From: Chloroflexota bacterium
GTDB lineage: Bacteria > Chloroflexota > Anaerolineae > Anaerolineales > Villigracilaceae
Length of the DNA stretch: 51,654 nt
Reading direction: 5' to 3'
NCBI GenBank assembly: GCA_005778035.1
Contig: SXKT01000044.1
Location: 1 to 51,654 of the forward strand
The translations under genes were made by a program, and so were the position numbers. Below are positions 14,023 to 22,632 of the stretch, one piece after another. The notes under the pieces are model-generated. The model ran no database searches. It worked only from the letters and a program-made list of their open reading frames with translations, and was not told the origin of the DNA. Each line of letters opens with the position of its first letter. Positions within the stretch are counted from its first letter, which is position 1.

Positions 14023-14957
14023 TCGCTGCGGGGTTCCTTCATGGTAAGGTAAACAGGTCTTCCCTTCACTTGTTGGAAAATATACCCAATGTACACGCCA
14101 ATAAATCCAAGCAGGATCATAATAATGCCACTGGCGATCAACAACACCGCCATCAGGGATGACCATCCGGGTTCGATCTGGTCGTGCATTCCGGCTGCCC
14201 ACAGGTATAACACATACAGGATTTGAGCCACCGCCAACAAGATGAATACCCCCCCGGCACTTAGGCCAATATATAGCGGGATAAGTGAAAAAGAAAAAAT
14301 GGCATCTGACGCGAGACGGACCATTTTTCCGATTGAATACTTTGAAGTTCCCATTGTCCGCTGTGCTTCCTGATAGGGCAGGATTATGGATCGGAATCCC
14401 ATCCAGGAGATCATCCCTCGTAAGAATCGATGGTATTCTGGCATCGATCGGAGAGCATCCAACGCTTGGCGAGACAATGCCCGAAAATCTGCCGCTCCGG
14501 GGTTGATGTAGGTGCCGCTGATCTTGTTGATGAGGGCATAAAACAGACCGGAAGTAACCTTTTTGAGGGCAGGAAGATTTTGGTTTTCCATTCGTTGGGT
14601 TTGGACGATATCGTAACCATTTTCAATCAGAGAAAGCATCTCAGGGATCACTTGCGGCGGGTGTTGGCCGTCACAATCCATAGAGATGACAATATCTCCA
14701 TGGGCTTGATCCAACCCGGCGCATAGAGCGGCTTGGTGGCCAAAATTGCGGCTTAGGTAAACGCAACGGGTTTGTGGATCTGTATCCGCCAAGTTTTTGA
14801 GTAATTTCCCGGTTCCATCCAAAGAACCGTCATCGACGTATATGATCTCAACGTCGTACGGCAGGGTGCGTACTACATTTTTGAGGGCGGGATGGGAGGT
14901 TGGAAGTACCTCGGTTTCGTTAAAAACCGGAATCACGATCGATATGAGTTTGGTCAT
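14019..14957 (-). CDS. GT2 polyprenyl-phosphate glycosyltransferase (DPM1/GtrB-like)
   Basis: 312 residues: an N-terminal GT-A domain (SIVIPVFNE, IIYVDDGSLDG, NFGHQAALCAGLD, DCDGQHPP with the metal-binding acidic motif) followed by two C-terminal membrane helices (about 225-295). The HRFLRGMISWMGF segment and the GTSKY motif are typical of polyprenyl-phosphate hexose synthases of the GtrB/DPM1 type. It probably loads a sugar from a nucleotide donor onto undecaprenyl phosphate at the cytoplasmic face. A second paralogue lies at 33965. It starts 9 nt after glpD and overlaps the phosphatase gene by 4 nt. Confidence 0.9.
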   Translation of the reverse strand: MTKLISIVIPVFNETEVLPTSHPALKNVVRTLPYDVEIIYVDDGSLDGTGKLLKNLADTDPQTRCVYLSRNFGHQAALCAGLDQAHGDIVISMDCDGQHPPQVIPEMLSLIENGYDIVQTQRMENQNLPALKKVTSGLFYALINKISGTYINPGAADFRALSRQALDALRSMPEYHRFLRGMISWMGFRSIILPYQEAQRTMGTSKYSIGKMVRLASDAIFSFSLIPLYIGLSAGGVFILLAVAQILYVLYLWAAGMHDQIEPGWSSLMAVLLIASGIIMILLGFIGVYIGYIFQQVKGRPVYLTMKEPRSE

Positions 14958-14966
14958 TGAATAATT

Positions 14967-16646
14967 TTATCCTGCTTCCACGTTGTGGTTGGCTTTAAGG
15001 ATCTCTACGGTACGGCGCACTTCATCCGCCAGTTTTGTATCATCCCAGCTGAGTGCCGAGGAAAGGATCGCTCCGACCTCTTTTATAGTATTCAATTTGT
15101 AAAAACCGAGCCAAGCCAGGTTGGTCCGACGCAACAAAATATCCTCTATGTGGGCCACATCCTCAAATTTGGCCAGGTATTCAATTTCCCGATCTGTAAA
15201 CCCCGGCAAGCTTGCCAGGGGGGTGGGTGTGCCTTGGGCGATGAACCTGCTAATTTCTGCCGCGAGTGTGCCGTATCTGTCAAACAGCCCTCTGGCATCC
15301 ACAATTTTTCGGCCAAGTGGATTGGCGATCTGCTTAATGAATTCGATCTGGGCTAAGCCAACTTGTGGGTAATTTTTTCCGCCACCGATGGCTAATTCCC
15401 GGGTGTGGTTACGGCGGTTAATTCCCAACTCTCGCAAGCAAACATCCGTCACTTGTTCGCTAAAAGCTCGGTAGCTGGTCCATTTTCCGCCGACCAATGA
15501 AAAGATTTTCGTGCCGAAAATTGTATCGACCTTGATGGAGTGATCTCGTGTGATCTGGGCAGCTGTTTTTGCCTTCATTGATTCGAGCGGGCGAACACCT
15601 GTAAAGGAAAAAATGATCTGCTCGCGGGATACCTCTATTCTCGGGAAGATACGACTTACCAATGTGAGGAAATAAGCGATCTCGCTGTCTGTAATTCGGG
15701 CGGTTGAAGGGTCCTCAATCGGCAGGTCGCTGGTACCAATGATGACCTTGTCGAAAAATGGGAAGACCAATACGATCCTGCCATCGTTGTTCTCAAAGAA
15801 AAATTCGTGCTTGCCAATGGCACTACGAAGGGTGGCGTTTTCGACAATGATATGGGAGCCTTTGGTGCCGCCGACATAGTGCCTTTCCAAACCCATCTCC
15901 CCTATTGTTTGGTTGATCCATGGGCCAGAAGCGTTGATGATGATCTTGGGCTTGATCTCAGAAAGCTCACCGCTGATCTCGTCCTTTAGGGTTACAACTC
16001 CAGAGGAGAATTTGTGCAAGGATGTGTAATTTAGAGCCAGGGCGTGCGAGCCTTCTTTTTTTCCATCCATTACCAAATCCACCACATATCTTTCAGGAGA
16101 TAGGATCTGTCCGTCGTAATAGGTGGCGGTGTATTTAATGTCGGGGGCCAGGCCAGGAAATTTGCGCAGCGATTCCTCGGCACCCACAAAACTATGAGGG
16201 GGCACTGTTTTTTGTTTCCTGGTGAAGGAGTCGTAAAGGATCAACCCAACCTTGATCACGATCGCGCCGCGTTCTGCAGGCTTGTTTAGTAAATTGAGGA
16301 ATTTGAGCGGAGCATTCAGCAGGCCTGAAAATAGTTTAAAGATGGGCACCACGGTCGGCAAGGGGCGTACCAGGTGAGGTGCGTTCTCAATCATCCGGTT
16401 GCGTTCCATCACGGCTTCTTTTACTAACCTGAACTCGCCGTTTTCGAGGTAACGGATGCCGCCGTGTGCCATATGGGAAGAAGCCGCGCTAGCCCCCGCA
16501 CAGTAATCCGACTTGTCTATCAGCAACACTCGGATGCCATTCAATGCAAGGTCCCTAAAGGTGCCAGCGCCATTTATGCCAGCGCCAACGATCAGGATAT
16601 CAGTCTCATGGCTGAGAAGACGTTTTTTTGTTTCAGATCGGTTCAT
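14967..16646 (-). CDS. glpD: aerobic-type glycerol-3-phosphate dehydrogenase
   Basis: 559 residues, full length for GlpD. The N-terminal FAD-binding motif is DILIVGAGINGAG (about 16-28), followed by an acidic strand end (LLIDK). The SSHMAHGGIRYLENGEF segment and the FTGVRPLESMKAKTAAQI-type region belong to the GlpD/GlpA catalytic core. A C-terminal DAO_C domain is present from about 400. It oxidises glycerol-3-phosphate to dihydroxyacetone phosphate and passes electrons to quinone at the inner membrane face. ATG follows the TAG of the second ABC ATPase with no gap, so it is translated with the exporter. No glpF or glpK lies nearby, which suggests phospholipid or G3P homeostasis rather than dedicated glycerol catabolism. 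Confidence 0.95.
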   Translation of the reverse strand: MNRSETKKRLLSHETDILIVGAGINGAGTFRDLALNGIRVLLIDKSDYCAGASAASSHMAHGGIRYLENGEFRLVKEAVMERNRMIENAPHLVRPLPTVVPIFKLFSGLLNAPLKFLNLLNKPAERGAIVIKVGLILYDSFTRKQKTVPPHSFVGAEESLRKFPGLAPDIKYTATYYDGQILSPERYVVDLVMDGKKEGSHALALNYTSLHKFSSGVVTLKDEISGELSEIKPKIIINASGPWINQTIGEMGLERHYVGGTKGSHIIVENATLRSAIGKHEFFFENNDGRIVLVFPFFDKVIIGTSDLPIEDPSTARITDSEIAYFLTLVSRIFPRIEVSREQIIFSFTGVRPLESMKAKTAAQITRDHSIKVDTIFGTKIFSLVGGKWTSYRAFSEQVTDVCLRELGINRRNHTRELAIGGGKNYPQVGLAQIEFIKQIANPLGRKIVDARGLFDRYGTLAAEISRFIAQGTPTPLASLPGFTDREIEYLAKFEDVAHIEDILLRRTNLAWLGFYKLNTIKEVGAILSSALSWDDTKLADEVRRTVEILKANHNVEAG

Positions 16647-17582
16647 CTAAGGGTTGATTTCTGCAAGTTTTGAACTTCGGGCAAGCAAGCCAAAGACATC
16701 ATCCAGGCCAGGTTCTGCAGCAGAAACGCTATCATATTTTACTCCGTCCTTATCCAGGTTATTGCGAAGGTCTTTTTTGCGAACACCCTTTTGCAGGATC
16801 ACTTTAATATGGTTACCCGCCAGTGAATATTTTTGGACTATTGGCTGGTTCTCGCACCAATCCATCATGGAAATGATGTCGGTGCAAGCGATCTCGGCGG
16901 CTTTTCCGGTAACGATCTGATGTTTTAAATGTAGCGGCGTATCCATGGCTAACAATTTTCCTTCTCTCATCATAGCCACTCGTCCGCAATATTCAGCTTC
17001 GTCCATGTAGTGGGTTGTAACCAGAACCGTCACTCCCTGATCTGCAAGGTTGTAGATCATGTCCCAGAAGTCGCGGCGAGCCAATGGGTCTACTCCGCTG
17101 GTGGGTTCATCGAGAAACAGCAGTTTTGGCTGGTGAACCAACGCGATACTCAGCGCCAACCTTTGGCGCCACCCGGTCGCGAGTTCGCGAGTTAACGTTT
17201 TTGAGTGTTGAGCCATCCCTGTAAATTCGAGGCAAGCATCGATGGCCGCAGAATTGGCGACGCCATATACGCCGCCGTAAAAGGATACATTCTCCTTCAC
17301 AGTTAGGTCATCATAAATCGCGAACTTTTGAGACATATAACCGATCTGTTGCCGAATTTGATCTGTGTCTTTAATAACATCGAATCCGAGTACGGTGGCA
17401 TTACCCGAGGATGGAGTAAGTAACCCTAAAAGCATGCGGAAGGTGGTTGTCTTTCCGCACCCATTTGGGCCAAGAAATCCAATAATTTCTCCGGCAGAAA
17501 CCGAGAAGTTGAGCTTATCTACTGCGACAAAACTGCCGAACTTGCGGGTTAGATCTTGCGTTTTGATGACGGTTTCATTCAT
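16647..17582 (-). CDS. ABC exporter ATP-binding subunit 2 (YbhF-like)
   Basis: 311 residues from ATG 17582, which overlaps the stop of ATPase 1 by 4 nt (ATGA). Walker A is GPNGCGKTTT and Walker B is LLFLDEPTSGVDP. The H-loop histidine is present in TTHYMDEAE. The ABC signature is degenerate: ELATGWRQRLAL replaces LSGG. ATPase 1 has the reverse defect, so the pair should form one good and one weak ATP site. With the HlyD adaptor and ABC-2 permease this is a YbhFGSR/multidrug-type exporter. Directly abuts glpD. Confidence 0.92.
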   Translation of the reverse strand: MNETVIKTQDLTRKFGSFVAVDKLNFSVSAGEIIGFLGPNGCGKTTTFRMLLGLLTPSSGNATVLGFDVIKDTDQIRQQIGYMSQKFAIYDDLTVKENVSFYGGVYGVANSAAIDACLEFTGMAQHSKTLTRELATGWRQRLALSIALVHQPKLLFLDEPTSGVDPLARRDFWDMIYNLADQGVTVLVTTHYMDEAEYCGRVAMMREGKLLAMDTPLHLKHQIVTGKAAEIACTDIISMMDWCENQPIVQKYSLAGNHIKVILQKGVRKKDLRNNLDKDGVKYDSVSAAEPGLDDVFGLLARSSKLAEINP

Positions 17583-18523
17583 ATCTGCGCATCCTCCACC
17601 GAGGATGAGAACCGGATGAACACATCTTCGAGGCTGGCGGGAATTGTGCGGGCATCGATAAAATGGAATTGGTTCGCCGCAATTTTCTTTTGGCATTGTG
17701 AAAGGATCTTGTTCTCCATACCCGGCCGAACCTGAATGTGAATTCGATCGCCAAATGGCCGAATGTCGATCACACCATCCCATGTGCTGGCAAGCATTCG
17801 CACTTTTTGAATTGGCTCGGCGCGCAATTCAATCACACTGCCTTCGAATTGATTACGGATCTGGTTGGGTGAACCCTGCAATAGGATCCTTCCGTGTTTC
17901 ATGAACCCAATACGGTGACAACGAGAAGCCTCGTCCATGTAGGGGGTTGTTAGCAATACCGCAAAATCCCCCGCATTATTTTCTGCAACCAATTTGATGA
18001 TCAATTGCCAAAAATCTTGTCTGGTGACTGGATCTACACCGGTGGTCGGCTCATCCAATAATAAAACCTTGGGCCTTGTCACCAAGGCGGTTGCCAAGCC
18101 TAATTTTTGTTTCATTCCACCTGAGAGTTGCCCGGCGAAGCGGTCCTTGAAGGGCGCCAAGCCAACAAACTCCAGGATCTGGCTGGATTGGGTTTCCCAT
18201 TGGCCAGGTTTTAGCCCGCGCACTTCGGCAAAAAAACGCAAATTTTCCAACACAGTAAGATCTTCGTATAACGAAAACCGCTGAGAGAGATAACCGATTT
18301 GGCTTCTGGCCAATTCTCCATTTTTTGCCACATCGAAACCGCAAACCTGGATAGTTCCAGCATCTGCCGCAAGTGCGCCAACCAGCAAACGCAAAGTTGT
18401 GGTTTTACCAGCGCCGTCTGACCCAACCAAGCCATATATCTCTCCTGCGCTGATCTCAAGATCGATCCCATTTACTGCGAGAGTATTGCCAAAACTTTTG
18501 TGCAGGCCAATTGCGCTGATCAT
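17579..18523 (-). CDS. ABC exporter ATP-binding subunit 1 (YbhF-like)
   Basis: 314 residues from ATG 18523 (MISAIGLHKSFG). A TTG further upstream would overlap the adaptor gene and is not needed. Walker A is GSDGAGKTTT, the signature QLSGGMKQKLGL is canonical, and Walker B is VLLLDEPTTGVDP. The H-loop histidine is replaced by proline (LTTPYMDEA). A C-terminal domain of about 90 residues follows, as in YbhF-like proteins. In E. coli YbhF both nucleotide-binding halves are fused in one chain; here they are two coupled genes. It should heterodimerise with the next gene product. Confidence 0.92.
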   Translation of the reverse strand: MISAIGLHKSFGNTLAVNGIDLEISAGEIYGLVGSDGAGKTTTLRLLVGALAADAGTIQVCGFDVAKNGELARSQIGYLSQRFSLYEDLTVLENLRFFAEVRGLKPGQWETQSSQILEFVGLAPFKDRFAGQLSGGMKQKLGLATALVTRPKVLLLDEPTTGVDPVTRQDFWQLIIKLVAENNAGDFAVLLTTPYMDEASRCHRIGFMKHGRILLQGSPNQIRNQFEGSVIELRAEPIQKVRMLASTWDGVIDIRPFGDRIHIQVRPGMENKILSQCQKKIAANQFHFIDARTIPASLEDVFIRFSSSVEDAQI

Positions 18524-18533
18524 TTTTGCTGGA

Positions 18534-19877
18534 TCATTGGAAAACAACATCCGCAGGCATGCCTGGTTTTAGCAGCATGTCGGGGTCCAATACTTTGATT
18601 TTGATAGCGAATACTGTTGTCTTGCGGCCATCGCTGGTTTGTACGTTACGTGGAGTAAATTCTGCCTTGTCTGAAATTTGGGCTACCTGGCCCTCAAATT
18701 GGACCCCCGGAAAGGAATCCGCGGTTATCAGTACTTTTTGCCCCAGGGTTATCTCTCCATATCGGTCTTCGCTAACAAAAACCGTAACGGAAAGTTGGGT
18801 TAGGTCCAGAATGGTAAATAATGTTGAACCTGGGGTAACGATCTCGCCAACCTCCAGATTGCGGTATTGGATCACCCCATCGATCGGGGATGCAATGGTC
18901 AGTTTTTTGGTGTGCGCTTCCGCAAGGTCAACATTGGCCTTGGCGGCAGCTGCATTGGCTTCTGCCTGGGCCAAAGTCGCTTTTGCCTGATCCAACGTAA
19001 TCAGCGCAACCGCCAGTTGGGTAGACCGTGGTCCGGTTTTGTACTTCAACAACGCCGCGTCGATCGCATCTATCTTGGTTTGCGCTACATGGACCCGAGC
19101 GCGAGCCTCCAAAATGTCATTCGCGCCATCGGTGATCATTGCGTCGTCATAGTCTTGTTGGGCTTCCTCCAGGGCGGTTTGGGCATCCTCAACCAGAACA
19201 TCCGCACGTTCCTTTAGCGCGCTATTTTCGGTCGCGTCCGAAACAGCATCGCGTACCTGTTTTGCGATCACCAGCTCGGTTCGAGATTGAGCCAGCCTGG
19301 TTTCAATTGTCAAAAAGTCGCCGCTTGCCGCTTTGCTCTCTACACTTTTTTGGTCCAATTTTGCAAGATTCAGCTCATCCATGGCCAAATTTTTTGCGTT
19401 CATGAGGGTAGCGTATTCTTCGTCCATAGAGAAGTACCACACAGGTTGGTCCATCTCAGGTTCATTGCTTTCGCCCCAAAATGTTGCCCGAGCAGACCTT
19501 TCGTTGGCATTGCTGTTATCGAGGGTCGCATCATAGTGGATCTGGGCCAGATTGACAGCTTGTTTTGCTGTAACAACAGCAGCTTCGGCTGCATCCAAGT
19601 TGGCTTTAGCCAATTTTAACTGGGCAGTGAGGATGGTTCCTTCCAAAGAGAAGAGGGTATCTCCCAAATTGACTTTGTCTCCAAGGGAAAAATAAATCTG
19701 ATCGGCTTTTCCCCCCATCTCTGATGCAATCTTCACTTCCACTGCTTCTACATTACCTGAAGCTGAGATAGCCGATAATGGGGCGGGTTTTAATTGAAAA
19801 AAAAGATAGACCCCCAAGGAAAGAACTACAAGAATGGCAAAAATCGCTTTTACAAAGGTTGGGATATTGTGTTTCAT
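18534..19877 (-). CDS. HlyD-family membrane fusion/adaptor protein
   Basis: 447 residues. One N-terminal membrane helix (about 8-28) is followed by a barrel-sandwich half (GNVEAVEVKIASEMGGKAD, LGDTLFSLEG). A long Ala/Glu/Lys-rich alpha-helical coiled-coil hairpin runs from about 85 to 320. The returning half follows (LTIASPIDGVIQYRNLEVGE) with a beta-barrel (VFVSEDRYGEITLGQKV). This is the HlyD/YbhG/EmrA plan. The coiled coil is long (more than 200 residues in total), unusual for an organism presumed to lack an outer membrane. AGGAGGT lies just upstream of ATG. It sits between the permease (25-nt gap) and ATPase 1 (10-nt gap). Confidence 0.92.
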   Translation of the reverse strand: MKHNIPTFVKAIFAILVVLSLGVYLFFQLKPAPLSAISASGNVEAVEVKIASEMGGKADQIYFSLGDKVNLGDTLFSLEGTILTAQLKLAKANLDAAEAAVVTAKQAVNLAQIHYDATLDNSNANERSARATFWGESNEPEMDQPVWYFSMDEEYATLMNAKNLAMDELNLAKLDQKSVESKAASGDFLTIETRLAQSRTELVIAKQVRDAVSDATENSALKERADVLVEDAQTALEEAQQDYDDAMITDGANDILEARARVHVAQTKIDAIDAALLKYKTGPRSTQLAVALITLDQAKATLAQAEANAAAAKANVDLAEAHTKKLTIASPIDGVIQYRNLEVGEIVTPGSTLFTILDLTQLSVTVFVSEDRYGEITLGQKVLITADSFPGVQFEGQVAQISDKAEFTPRNVQTSDGRKTTVFAIKIKVLDPDMLLKPGMPADVVFQ

Positions 19878-19902
19878 AAAGGTAACCTCCTGCTAAATTT
19901 TA

Positions 19903-21024
19903 CTAATCCAGGCGCTTTCGGAAGCGCAACGATGCGGCACCCATAATGAAGATGCCGAACAATGTCAGCGCAATCACATCCATGGTGATGGCACTAAGGC
20001 CAACACCTTTTAGCAACAGCACTCGGATAATGCTTAAGTAGTAACGAAGCGGGATCGCGTACGAGATCAATTGCAAGAAGCCGGGCATTGCCTCTATGGG
20101 GAAGAAAAAACCGGAAAGGAAAATGCTTGGAAGCAAGGTCATCCATACCGTAAGCATTGCTTCTTGTTGCGTATTCGCGATAGTGCTGGCAAACAAACCG
20201 ATGCCCAGCCCGGAAAGCAGGAAGATCGAAGAGATACCGACAATTAAAATAAGGGATGAGCGAATGGGGATGTGGAACCAAACATGACCAATGAACAATA
20301 CTTCAAGCGTGTCGAACAAAGCCAAAATTGTGTAAGGCAAAATCTTTCCCAACACCAATTCCCAAGGTCGGATTGGCGTCACGATCAATTGCTCGATGGT
20401 ACCGCGCTCCCTTTCCCTCACAACAGCTGTGGCTGTCAGAATGGCGGTGATAGCGAACAAGATCATACCGATAACACCAGGGATCATAAAATAAGCAGAG
20501 ACCATATCGGGGTTGTACCATACGGTGGTTCTTATCTCTACCGGGGGGAGGATCTGACCGCCGGTCCGGTTGATTTTGGCCATCAGAATTTTAGTGGCGG
20601 CGTTTTGGCCGATCAGTTGTGCCGCAGATAATGAAGTAGCTGCGATGGTTGGGTCGGAACCGTCGATGATAAACGCCACCTGAGCAGTTCCGTTGGCGAC
20701 ATCCTGCGCATAGGTAGGCGGGATGATCATGCCTGCTTTGGCTTGTCCGCTGTCAATCAGCTCACCCAATACGTCCTCTGACGCGGGGCTGTGGCTGATC
20801 TCGAAATAATCCGCGGCTCTAAAAGCGTCTACCAATTGGCGAGACTCAGATGAGAGGCTTTGGTCTACAACGGCCAAGGCTACATTACGAACATCGTTGG
20901 TGGTGGAATACCCAAGCAGGAACAATTGCATCACCGGAATGACCAATATCAGCACCAGTGTGCGCTTGTCCCGAAGGATCTGGATGAATTCTTTACGGAT
21001 GATGGAGGATAACCGAGAGTTCAT
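19903..21024 (-). CDS. ABC-2 type exporter permease
   Basis: 373 residues with the ABC-2 membrane layout: one N-terminal helix after IIRKEFIQILRDKRTL, an extracytoplasmic domain of about 140 residues, and five C-terminal helices. Family motifs are the cytosolic VVRERERGTIEQLIVTPIRPWELVLGK coupling region (in part RERERGTIEQL) and the PIEAMPGFLQ loop near the end. Only one permease gene is present, whereas YbhSR systems have two, so a homodimer is likely. It is first in the operon, with AGAGGTG before ATG. The 179-nt gap to the divergent MFS gene must hold its promoter, but no clear element was recognised. Confidence 0.92.
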   Translation of the reverse strand: MNSRLSSIIRKEFIQILRDKRTLVLILVIPVMQLFLLGYSTTNDVRNVALAVVDQSLSSESRQLVDAFRAADYFEISHSPASEDVLGELIDSGQAKAGMIIPPTYAQDVANGTAQVAFIIDGSDPTIAATSLSAAQLIGQNAATKILMAKINRTGGQILPPVEIRTTVWYNPDMVSAYFMIPGVIGMILFAITAILTATAVVRERERGTIEQLIVTPIRPWELVLGKILPYTILALFDTLEVLFIGHVWFHIPIRSSLILIVGISSIFLLSGLGIGLFASTIANTQQEAMLTVWMTLLPSIFLSGFFFPIEAMPGFLQLISYAIPLRYYLSIIRVLLLKGVGLSAITMDVIALTLFGIFIMGAASLRFRKRLD

Positions 21025-21195
21025 TACACCTCTGATTTGATAAATTGATGCAGCCGTTTTGATCGTGAATAAAAAAGGGCAGAGTATGTAGGCGATTAGG
21101 GTGATTGGCCAAATTTATTGAAGCATTGATTTTAGTTTAGCACCAAACCACGGGTGCAATCAAACCAGTTCCGAGGCCAACCCAACTGTTATTGG

Positions 21196-21201
21196 TAAAA
21201 T
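21196..21201 (+). promoter_or_regulatory. extended -10 element of the MFS gene
   Basis: TAAAAT preceded by TGG. It ends 8 nt before the ATG at 21210 and 2 nt before the ATG at 21204. A start of transcription near 21208 would give a leaderless mRNA beginning at ATG 21210. Confidence 0.45.
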
Positions 21202-21203
21202 GA

Positions 21204-22460
21204 ATGAACATGAAATTTGAACAAAGGAAAAACCTAAAATTTAATTTGGCTATCAGCATGCTCGATGCTGCTTTTTTTGGCATGGGGCTGGGTTTTGGCT
21301 CGTTTGGAACCATCATCCCGTTATTTTTTACCAAGATGACAGATTCGGCATTGCTGATCGGGCTTATTCCTGCGATCCATGCGGTTGGCTGGCAGGTGCC
21401 GCAACTTTTCACGGCTGGATGGGTATCCAGGATGGCACGCTATAAGCCAGCTGTGATGCAAATGACCCTGCACGAGCGCTTGCCCTTTTTGGGCTTTGCT
21501 GTGTCGGCGTGGCTTTTATATCAATATGGAGCGTGGGTAGCCTTGCCTTTGGCTTTTTTGTTGTTGGTTTGGCAAGGGGTTGCAGCCGGCCTCACCGCAA
21601 ACCCATGGCAGAGTATGATCGCCAAGATCATTCCCCAAGAAAACCATGGTACGTTCTTTGGAGCGCAAGCGGCAATTGCCAATATTCTAATGAGTGGAGC
21701 CGCTATCATTGCTGGTTATTTGCTTGAATCATTGGATGCCCCCTTTGATTTTGGAAGCGTGTTTCTGCTGACCTTTTTTGGAATGGCCATTTCTTACGGT
21801 TTCTTGGCAATGACCCGTGAATCGGTGAGTGAACGCCGAGAGTATCCGGACTCCTCGGGGCATTTTTGGCAATTGGCCCGGCAGATATTGCAAAGGGATG
21901 TGAATTTTCGCTGGTTTTTGGCTTACCGAATCCTATTTCAATTCGCCTCGATGGGGTTTTCTTTTTACATCCTATACTCGGTCAGGCAATTTTCGATGGA
22001 TAGTGTGACTGCGGGTTACCTTACCGCAACACTAACCATTACCCAAACCGTTGCCAATGTTGCCATGGGATGGTTGGGAGACAAGATCGGGCACCATGCA
22101 ATGTTGGTTTTGGGTACTGTGTCATCGGTATTTTCCGCTGTTGTGGCGTTTTATGCTCCCACGATCTATTGGATGTACCCGGTATTTATCTTTGCCGGTT
22201 TGGCGAATGTGGCATTTTGGACCATTGGCATTGCGATGACGGTACGCTTTGGAGAAGATGGTGAAAGACCGGTGTATATTGGGTTAGCCAATACGTTGGT
22301 GGCGCCGGCATCCATTGGGGCGCCGATCTTGGGTGGCTGGATCGCTGATCAAATAGGATTTGGAACCGTATATCAGATATCGATCGTGTCTGGCATCCTG
22401 ACAACGGGGTTGTTGTTATTTTTGGTGAAGAACCCGGCCTTGGCAGGGAGACCAAAATGA
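21204..22460 (+). CDS. major facilitator superfamily transporter
   Basis: 418 residues with twelve hydrophobic segments and MFS-type loops (for example GWVSRMARYKPAV between helices 2 and 3 and GWLGDKIGHHAML in the second half). The ANPWQSMIAKIIPQENHG loop and the QFASMGFSFYILYSV helix resemble poorly characterised bacterial MFS members. No substrate can be assigned. ATG 21204 gives MNMKFEQ; the in-frame ATG 21210 (MKFEQ) is equally likely, because no Shine-Dalgarno exists and a -10 element sits 8 nt before it. It is divergent from the ABC exporter operon. It ends about 170 nt before the BMP gene, with no evident terminator in between. Confidence 0.88.
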   Translation: MNMKFEQRKNLKFNLAISMLDAAFFGMGLGFGSFGTIIPLFFTKMTDSALLIGLIPAIHAVGWQVPQLFTAGWVSRMARYKPAVMQMTLHERLPFLGFAVSAWLLYQYGAWVALPLAFLLLVWQGVAAGLTANPWQSMIAKIIPQENHGTFFGAQAAIANILMSGAAIIAGYLLESLDAPFDFGSVFLLTFFGMAISYGFLAMTRESVSERREYPDSSGHFWQLARQILQRDVNFRWFLAYRILFQFASMGFSFYILYSVRQFSMDSVTAGYLTATLTITQTVANVAMGWLGDKIGHHAMLVLGTVSSVFSAVVAFYAPTIYWMYPVFIFAGLANVAFWTIGIAMTVRFGEDGERPVYIGLANTLVAPASIGAPILGGWIADQIGFGTVYQISIVSGILTTGLLLFLVKNPALAGRPK

Positions 22461-22478
22461 CCAATTTTGAGAATTTGT

Positions 22479-22632
22479 TTGACAATTAATTAATTTTAAT
22501 AATATCAGGATTCGCCCATCAATTTATAATAGGGATTGTTTGAAGTACGCTCTTGAAGTTTTTGGAATGTTGATTTGGCGCCATCCAAGGCGCCGTAAAG
22601 AAACAATATATTCAAAGTACGGAGGAGTAATT
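22479..22632 (+). promoter_or_regulatory. promoter region and structured leader of the BMP/ABC operon
   Basis: A perfect TTGACA (22479-22484) and a perfect TATAAT (22525-22530) are both present but 40 bp apart, so they may belong to two promoters. Downstream of TATAAT, ATTGTTT (22535-22541) can pair with AAACAAT (22601-22607), enclosing a GGCGCC-atccaa-GGCGCC hairpin (22577-22594). Alternatively TTTGAA (22539-22544) can pair with TTCAAA (22611-22616), close to the GGAGGAG ribosome-binding site (22621-22627). The two pairings share bases and are exclusive. No known riboswitch consensus was recognised. Confidence 0.45.

Noticed and set aside
14023-14202. 60-codon extension of the histidine phosphatase
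   Set aside because: It lies inside the glycosyltransferase gene and has no homology; ATG 14022 in an ATGA overlap is the natural start.
22525-22632. Guanine/adenine riboswitch upstream of the BMP gene
   Set aside because: The three-way junction consensus and conserved loop sequences of purine riboswitches are absent; only novel pairings are visible.
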